Shown here: one piece after another, positions 56,655-64,000 of the stretch
Layout of the letters: every line of letters begins with the position of its first letter
Position numbering within the stretch: the first letter of the stretch is position 1
Source of the DNA: Spirosoma telluris
Lineage (GTDB): Bacteria; Bacteroidota; Bacteroidia; Cytophagales; Spirosomataceae
Direction: 5' to 3'
DNA length: 64,000 bases
Assembly: GCA_003259005.1 (NCBI GenBank)
Contig: QLII01000001.1
Span: forward strand, 8,237,001-8,301,000
Position numbers and translations under genes: made by a program
Notes under the pieces: model-generated
The model's input: only the letters and a program-made list of their open reading frames with translations
Told to the model about the DNA's origin: nothing
Databases searched by the model: none

Positions 56655-59600
56655 CTAAAACGTGAGGTTAATATTAACACCGTACTGACGCACTGGTGGA
56701 GTTTGGCCCGTTGTATTGATACCAATACCAATTGATGAGTTTGTTGTTGGCGTTTGTGTACCCTGACTGCCCGGCGTTGGATTACCCTGATAGCTAAATT
56801 CAGGATCTGTATAGTAGTTCAGTTTATCGACAATAGTGAGTAAGTTCCGTCCGTATACAGCAATGCTGGCTCCAGAGAAAATCTTCGTTTTGCTCAACAG
56901 GCTTTGTGGTACGCGATACGACAAGTTAATATCTCTGAGCTTGATGAACCAGGCTGGTGTCACGAAATTCTCGGAGATCAGACGATAGTTATCCACCCAA
57001 AGAGAATACTCTGCTTCGCGGACGTTTGTCGTATTAGGCGAAACGCTGCCATCGGCGTTCAGAATGGCTGAGTTCGGGAAGACGTGCGGGGCACGATCTT
57101 CAGTCCATTTACCCGTTCCAGTGAAGGTCATCTGACGGCCAAGGTCACTAAACATGACGTTACCACCCGATACTCGAAATTGAACGTAAAGCCAAAGTTG
57201 CCATATTCCATTTTAGAGCCTAAGCCAGCAATATGCCGGGGAAGAACACCACCACGGGGTAATAACGACGTATTACGTAATGGATAGCCTGTGGTTGCGT
57301 TTACCAGAACGCGTCCTGAGTTATCGGGAGCATATTGATAGCCATCTGTTTTGAGAACAGGGAAACGCGAATCCTTAATTACGTTCGTGTTTGCATACGA
57401 GAAACCGCCAATCTGGAATTCGTTGATACCTGGATAGAGGTCAACCACTTTGTTGTCGTTGTATGAGTAGCGAACACTGGCATCCCAGGAGAACTTACCT
57501 CCTCGGGCGATCAGGTATTTTAGTTCGGCTTCGTAACCCCAGTTCTTGGTTTCACCTACGTTGATTAATAAACTCTGGAAACCTGTCGAGTTAGGCACTC
57601 TAACCGTAATTACCTGACCTTTAGAATTCTGCGTGTAAGCCGACACATCAATATTGATTCGGTTGTTTAGCAGTTGGAATTCACCCCCAATCTCCGAAGA
57701 ATATACCTGTTCAGGTTTTAAGTTCGGGTCGGGCAAGGTGTTACCAACCGTCAGACCAACCGTATTGCCGTATGGAAAACTCGTTCCATTTGGATAGGTC
57801 AGATCCAGGCCATACAACGGAATATTATCATTAGCGTTTTTGTTGTAGTTAGCCCGTAACTTGAAATAGTTCAGGAACTCACTCTTGATGCTGGGGAAGG
57901 CATCGGTGGCAATAAACGAAACGGCAGCACCATAGTATGGGTATGACCAGAAACTAGCATCACGCGTTGGCTTGTAGAACTTAGACGTCTGATCAAAACG
58001 GAACGAGCCGTTCAAAATCAGGAAGTTCTTATAGTTCGCGGTATAGTCGGCATAATAGCCCAGACGGCGCTCTTGCGTAAGAATCTGTCCACCTCTCAGG
58101 ATGCCCTGACGGTTCGATACGTTATAGACATCAGGTACAACAATTGAGCTTGAGCCAATCAGAATGTTGTTCGTTGTACGCTGATACAGGCTGTTACCCA
58201 AAATCAACCGATTCGATACTGGACCAAGATCTTTCGATAACTGAATCTGGAATTCGTTGTTGATGACGTTTTCTGTACCCGAGTAATCCTCGACAGAACC
58301 TGGTGTATCGGTAAGAGCCCGGTAAATGCCGGTACCGTCGCCATCCCGATAGAACGGAGCCGGAATATAGGATTTGTTTTTAGCCCAGTCAGAATACGTA
58401 AACTTACCAACCGTATTTTTACCCGTCCGGGAGTTATTCATAACACCAACCCGGTTGGTCAAGGATAGCCAGTTAGTGGCTTTGAGCGTGAGGTTCAGGT
58501 TACCGTTCAGGTTCGCATCTTTGTAATTATACCGGTTGTTGTCGGCCTCAAAGTACGGGTTGTTGTAGTAATCGTTATAGAATCCATTCGGATTCGCCAG
58601 TGGATTGTTCTGCCAGTCCCGCAGGTCGCTTAATGGTAAGTTAGCAGGCTGATTCAATACCCCGTTATAAAAATCAAAACCTGTACGGTTATAAACTCCC
58701 TGAACATAGCCTGCGTTGAAGCTGGCCGTCAGTTTGCCGTATTCCTTCGTAGCCGAAAGACGGGTACCCGTCCGGTTACTCTTGTCATGAGGCACAATCC
58801 CGTTCACCGACTGATTCTCAATCGACATGTAGAACGAGCTGGTTTCGTCGCCACCCTGGAAGTTAACCTGATTGTTTACCGAAACCCCCGTGTTAAAGGC
58901 TTTCCGGCGAGCATCTTTTACGGCAGAATATGGGATAATGAGCTGGCTACCATCTTCGGCAGTTCGTCCCTGAATCCGCATCGAGCCATCAAAGGCATCC
59001 CCATACTGCTGGTTTTCGTACGCACGCCAGTTATCGGCCATACGGGCCAGATAATCTGTCTTATAACCCGTTGTACCGAATGCTGTAGCATAGTGCGAAC
59101 CCGAGCCGTATTTGTCCTGAATCTGAGGTAGGAAACTAATCTGCTCAAAGTTCGTGCTGTTTGAATAATTCACTTTCAGCTTGCCTTTTGCACCCTTTTT
59201 GGTTGTGATGATCAGGGCACCATTGATACCTGATGATCCATACAAGGTAGCAGCCTGACCACCTTTCAGAATGGATACACTCTCGATGTCATTCGGGTTG
59301 ATTGTGGACAGGATGGTCGAGGTTGTTTGCATACCATCAAGAACGACCAGCGCTTCGTTATTACCCGTCAGGGAACGATAACCACGTAACACGATTTTTA
59401 CTGCTGGATCAACGCTGTTATTGACGTTGTAAACAGCTAAGCCAGTTACTTTTCCTGAAAGAGCCTGTGCTAATTGTGGAGACCGACCAACGGTTACGTC
59501 TTCAGTGTTAACTTTAGACATGGCATAACCCAACTCCCGTTGATTCTTCCGAATACCCTGGGCCGTTACGACAATTTCCTGAAGCTGTGAAGCATCAGGC

Positions 59601-59884
59601 TTTAGAGCGAGATTAACAGAACTCTGATTCTCAATTTTAACACTTTCGCTGGCAAAGCCAATAAAGCTTACCTGTAATACAGCCCCTTTAGCAGCACTGA
59701 TTTGAAAAGTACCATCTGAGTTTGTTGTTGTTCCCTGAGTTGTTCCTTTAACAAGGATGGTAACGCCTGGTAGGGGAGAGCCGTCTTCTGATGAAGTGAT
59801 CTTTCCAGTGATGGCCCGGTTCTGAGCAATCAATGGAATAGCGAATAAACACAGTAAGAGCTGTGTTAGTAAAAATTTACGCAT
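56655..59884 (-). CDS. SusC/RagA family TonB-linked outer-membrane protein (frameshifted)
   Basis: Signal peptide (to LIAQ), carboxypeptidase-regulatory-like domain (ITGKITSSEDGSPLPGVTIL), TonB-box/plug region (EIVVTAQGIRKNQRELGYAM; NPNDIESVSILKGGQAATLY) and a C-terminal barrel ending VRQYGVNINLTF. The frame breaks at CCC 57166-57168 (plus strand); one more base gives FEYRGGNVMFSDLG and a protein of 1076 residues. Starts 660 bases from a divergent paralogue at 60546. A TAAATTTG promoter element is 50 bases upstream. Confidence 0.92.
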
Positions 59885-60545
59885 AGAACGTTGTTTTAAG
59901 TTAAGAAGTGATACCTAAGTATAAAAACTAAATCAAATTTATTAAAAAAACATTAAATACAACAATTCCCAGAATTCAGAATTCAATTAACTAAAAGTCA
60001 TTTACTTGTCCTAGTGCAGAATATTATTTTACTATTTTAGATTAAACTGATTTTTTGACTTAATGTTAAGGATATTTTATAGGTTTTATTTTTTAATTAT
60101 AATTTAACATAGGGCACTCCTATCATTAAAATAGTTTTAAAAAGCCTAGCCTAGCCCATCCCTTTTTCGTTTTCATCGGTTATAGCTTCCTTATCAGTTA
60201 TTTTCTGGCATTGGCTCACCTTTCTAAGCATAGCTGTAAACCACTATAGAATAAGCAAAAAATGTGAACACTCCATATATTATATGGGTTATATAGAAAT
60301 ATCGAAAATTATCTCTTTCGATTGCCCCGATTTCCTCTGTTGATCTTAACCATTTTAATTGAGTATAATCACTTAAAAATACAATTATAGTAACTCCTTC
60401 GCTACCACGGAGACCAATCTATTCTCTGATTTTTTCTCCGGCTAATTGGTACTATATTACCGGCACATTATCAATATTCCATGTTAGTGTAGTTTAATTT
60501 CACATTTCTTAACTAAACTAGTTTTACATTTTTCCATCAACATTT
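59885..60545. other. Divergent promoter region between two SusC genes
   Basis: 661 AT-rich bases with no ORF. A good minus-strand promoter lies at 59934-59965. A plus-strand promoter could not be picked with confidence. No inverted repeat was seen. Confidence 0.55.
59934..59965 (-). promoter_or_regulatory. Promoter of the minus-strand SusCD operon
   Basis: On the minus strand TTG is followed, 18 bases later, by TAAATTTG (59934-59941), the Bacteroidota -33/-7 pattern. About 50 bases lie between it and the SusC start. Confidence 0.65.
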
Positions 60546-63500
60546 ATGAGAAAAGTTCTAATTGGAAGCTGGTTACTTTCGCTCCTTTTCTGCCTGCCAG
60601 TACTGGCGCAGGATGCGGCTGTAACGGGTAGAGTGACCTCGTCAGATGACGGGTCTGGCCTGCCAGGAGTGAGTGTCGTAGTAAAGGGCACGAGCCGGGG
60701 TACAACCACCGATGTGAATGGGAATTACCGGCTCAATGTAGAGGCAACTACAACCCTGACATTTTCATTTGTTGGCTTTAAATCACAGGACATTGTTGTA
60801 GGTAGCCAAAGCACAATTAATGTGGTTCTGACAGCAGATGCCTCAACCCTAAATGAAGTCGTTGTCACGGGATTTGGTATTCAGCGCACAGAACGGGAGA
60901 TCGGGACGTCGATTGCCCGAATCAGTAATGCCCAAATTACCCAGGCAGCGCCGATCAATGTGGCTAATGGGTTAACTGGTAAGGTTTCAGGTCTGCAAAT
61001 CAACACCACCAACAATGGTGTAGGGGCAGGTGTTCGACTGACCTTGCGCGGTAACCGATCCTTTCTTGGCAATAACCAGGCATTACTGATTGTCGATGGT
61101 GTTATATCAGATATTTCTTTCTTAACATCTATTAATCCGAATGATATTGATCAAACTACTGTACTAAAAGGACCGAGCGCAGCCGCTCTATACGGCTCCG
61201 ATGCCTCGAATGGTGCCCTGATTATTACCACAAAACGAGGTACTCAAACCAACAAACCACAAATTACCTATACGAACAACACGCAGTTTGAGAGCATCTC
61301 CTATATGCCCGGACTGCAAACTCAATTTGGAGCCAATGGCGGAGAAGGTCAGCCGTTTTATGATCGCAACTACGCCCGTACCTATGTTCCCTATGAGAAT
61401 CAGCAGTTTGGTACGCCTTTCGACGGCTCGATCCAGCCGCTTGGTTATGGGGTACAGATTCGGGATGCTAATGGAAATGTTCGGCTTGATACGCTGAAAA
61501 TTCCGTATTCAGCACCGTCGAAAGACCCTCGCAAGGCCTTTTTCAACACCGGCGTTACACAGCAGCACGACATTTCGTACCGCATTGGCGATAATCTGAA
61601 TTATTTTGGGTTGAGCCTGCAACGGGTAGATCAGAAAGGGGTAGTGCCGAATGATAAGTATCAGCGAACTAACATCAGTATCAAAGGGGGAGATCGGTCG
61701 ATCGGTTTACGACGAATGCAGGGGTACAGTTCTCGTATCAGAATACGAATACAGAAAATGGCGACTTCAATCAGAATCGCCCTGTTTACTGGAACGTCCT
61801 GAATCAGCAACCACAGGCACCGCTAAATAGCTATCCACTCAACGACATTACCTCTCCCTATGGAGATGTAAACGGTTATTACAATGCGTATTATCCGAAT
61901 CCTTACTGGCAGATAACGGGCGATAATTCGCGTAAGATTACGGATCTATACACCATGCAAGGATCCGCTGATATTGGGTATAAGTTTACAAACTGGCTAA
62001 GTGTGTTGTATCGGGTTGGTGGTCAGCTGTATAACTCGCAGTTGAAAGCTCATATTGCCGATGTAACCTTCTCGGATTATGCCACTGGCGATCCCTGGGA
62101 AGCGGGTAATATTGCTTCATCGGCGGGTGGACATACAAATGCTACTGTGCAGGATGCTACTCAATTAAAAACTCGTTTTACAGGTGACCTGCTTGTTACC
62201 CTGAGCCCCACCTTTGGCGATTTTACAACCAAGCTGATTCTCGGTCAACAGACCCGGCAGGAATACCTACGGACTACGTATGATTATGCTGGTGCCCTCG
62301 TTGTTCCGGGCACCTATAACGTTGCCAACCGATTAGGGAACGCCACATTGGCCGAATACAGCAGCCAAAGCCGATTGCAGGGGTTATTTGGGGATCTTAC
62401 GCTAGGTTATAAAAATGCGTTGTTTGTGCACGCATCGGGCCGTAATGACTGGACTTCTTTACTAGCTCCCAGCAATCGTTCCTTCTTCTATCCAGCAGTT
62501 GATGCATCGGTTGTACTAACCGAATTGATTCCAGCCCTGAAAAGCAACTCTGTGCTTAGCTACGTCAAACTCCGGGGTAGTTTGTCGAAAGTTGGTCAGG
62601 TGAACGTAGCTCCTTATCAGTTACAGAACGTGTTTAATCCGGGCACTGGCTTCCCATTTGGCAGTCAGGCTGGTTTTGAACAAAGCAATCAGCAGAATGA
62701 CCCGAACCTGAAACCTGAGTTTACAAACAGCCGGGAAGTTGGTGTTGAGTTGGGATTGTTTGACCGGTTTAATCTCGAAGCCGTCTATTACAATACCCTG
62801 ACAACGAACCAGACGGTGCCCATTGGTATATCGCAGGCAACGGGGTATTCAACCGCGCTGATCAACACGGGTACCATGCAAAACCAGGGCTTTGAACTGG
62901 ATTTGCGTACCATACGCCCGCTGGTAAATACGGGGGCTTTACCTGGGATGTTAATGCCAACTTCACGTACCTGGAAAGTAAGGTAACGGATTTATATCAG
63001 GATCTCCCTCGCATTAATATTCCCTACGGTACAGATCCATATCGGCCAACGTTAACGGGTGGTGCCTCGAACGTATACGCGGCTAAAGGCTATGCGTATC
63101 CAGCCTTGTTTGTGAGTGATATTCAGCGTGTACAATCGACTGATCCGAAAGCGGCTAACTACGATCCCACGGGTCAGTACACGGGCCGCCCTGTAGTAGA
63201 TGCAACGGGTTATCCTCTTCTGGACCCAACGCTCAAATATGCAGGTACAACCCAGCCTAAATACCGCTTCGGCCTGACTAATACCTTCAAATTTAAAGGA
63301 ATAACGTTGGCGGCTGTCGTTGAATATCGTGGGGGGCGGTTATCTACAATGCACTTGGTAATGCGCTCGAATTTACGGGAGCTGGTATCCGATCGGTCTA
63401 TGCAGGTCGTCAGAACTTTGTATTTCCGAACTCGGTAATCGTAACGAATAATCCAGATGGCATTACAACGGCTAGTATCACGCCAAACACCAACGTGACC

Positions 63501-63839
63501 ACGAAAGATGGTAATCTGGTTTTCTGGACAAACTCGGGCTATCACAACGCAGCCTCTAGCTATGTAACAAGTGCCGATTTCTGGAAACTTCGTGAAGTGG
63601 TTCTGAGCTACAACATTCCAACCCGGATTGTGAACTATACCAAATTTATCAAGTCGCTGAATATTGCCGTGACGGGTCGGAACTTGATTATGCTACGCCC
63701 TAAAACGAACGTATTCACCGATCCTGAATTCTCGGGCGGCTCTAATGCCAATGACACCAGCAACGCGGTTGGAACCACTACCGAATACCAGACCCCACCC
63801 ACGCGTTTCTACGGATTCCGGCTCAGTTTTGGTTTTTAA
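60546..63839 (+). CDS. SusC/RagA family TonB-linked outer-membrane protein (three frameshifts)
   Basis: Signal peptide (to VLAQ), carboxypeptidase-regulatory-like domain (VTGRVTSSDDGSGLPGVSVV), EVVVTGFGIQRTEREIGTSI, plug (INPNDIDQTTVLKGPSAAAL) and barrel ending TRFYGFRLSFGF. Frames break at TTT 61706-61708 (one more T gives GFTTNAGVQFSYQNTN), G5 62932-62936 (one more G gives TGGFTWDVNANFTYL) and G6 63331-63336 (one more G gives GGAVIYNALGNALEF). The corrected protein has 1098 residues, typical of SusC. A SusD gene follows 21 bases later. Confidence 0.91.
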
Positions 63840-63860
63840 GAACTTAATCAGCAAACAACA

Positions 63861-64000
63861 ATGATTCATATAAAACGACTAACAGCCGGTATGTTGGCTG
63901 TGATGCTGGCTGTAGTAGCTGGCTGCAAAAGCGATTATCTCGACGTCAATAACAACCCTAACCAGGTTACGGCAGCCACGCCACAGTTAGTATTGCCCGA
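63861..64000 (+). CDS. SusD/RagB family lipoprotein (3' truncated by window edge)
   Basis: Only the first 46 codons are in the window: MIHIKRLTAGMLAVMLAVVA, the lipobox VAGC (Cys24), and YLDVNNNPNQVTAATPQLVL, the conserved start of SusD proteins. It is the partner of the SusC gene directly upstream. Confidence 0.88.
   Translation, partial: MIHIKRLTAGMLAVMLAVVAGCKSDYLDVNNNPNQVTAATPQLVLP

Noticed and set aside
55083..64000. Mobile element or genomic island around the SusCD modules
   Set aside because: No integrase, transposase or tRNA boundary is visible; SusCD duplication is normal in Bacteroidota.

Overview
The window looks like the chromosome of a Bacteroidota, most like Spirosoma or a close relative in the Cytophagales. 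The evidence is two SusC/SusD outer-membrane uptake modules placed head to head, further TonB-type barrels, a GLPGLI protein beside its barrel partner, an lmo0937-type miniprotein, Uma2-family proteins, promoters of the TAnnTTTG type, and almost no Shine-Dalgarno sequences. The species call is an inference from gene content. I see no rRNA, tRNA, insertion sequence, phage gene or CRISPR array.

Layout. 0-11.4 kb: three large PAS-containing histidine kinases (one cut by the left edge, one a hybrid with receiver and Hpt domains), small envelope proteins, and long gene-poor gaps with palindromic repeats and gene remnants. 11.7-15.5 kb: a Crp/Fnr remnant, a two-gene YeeE/YedE transporter, and an NRAMP metal transporter divergent from its likely DtxR/MntR regulator with a clear operator between them. 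15.5-23.5 kb: an LptF/G permease, an EamA exporter and a surface-glycan set (two polytopic GT-C-like proteins, a GT2 transferase, an MBOAT acyltransferase). 23.4-24.8 kb: a two-gene, apparently self-repressed nucleotidyltransferase module resembling a toxin-antitoxin pair. 24.8-29.2 kb: msrB, moxR, prmC, ribD, Uma2. 29.3-34.7 kb: lipoprotein, TonB receptor, nagA. 34.8-43.3 kb: aroA, a PhyH-like oxygenase, two AraC regulators, an outer-membrane barrel, an epimerase-like protein, Uma2 and a BtuF-like protein. 43.4-53.4 kb: GLPGLI and barrel pair, queA, ispD, meaB, a cupredoxin and a beta-propeller protein. 53.8-54.7 kb: two acidic, apparently disordered proteins. 55-64 kb: the divergent SusCD modules.

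Two patterns cross the whole window. First, at least 17 breaks in otherwise normal genes fit a single-base indel, nearly always one base missing from a short homopolymer. They hit essential genes (ispD twice, ribD twice), so most are probably sequence errors and the genes are annotated here as single frameshifted CDSs. Second, intergenic DNA carries several families of inverted repeats. One is a TAGATTCTATTGATTC palindrome in four copies. Another is a GTAACGCGG palindrome in two. A third is a set of seven imperfect hairpins built from short degenerate repeat units, most abutting a start codon or reaching into coding sequence.
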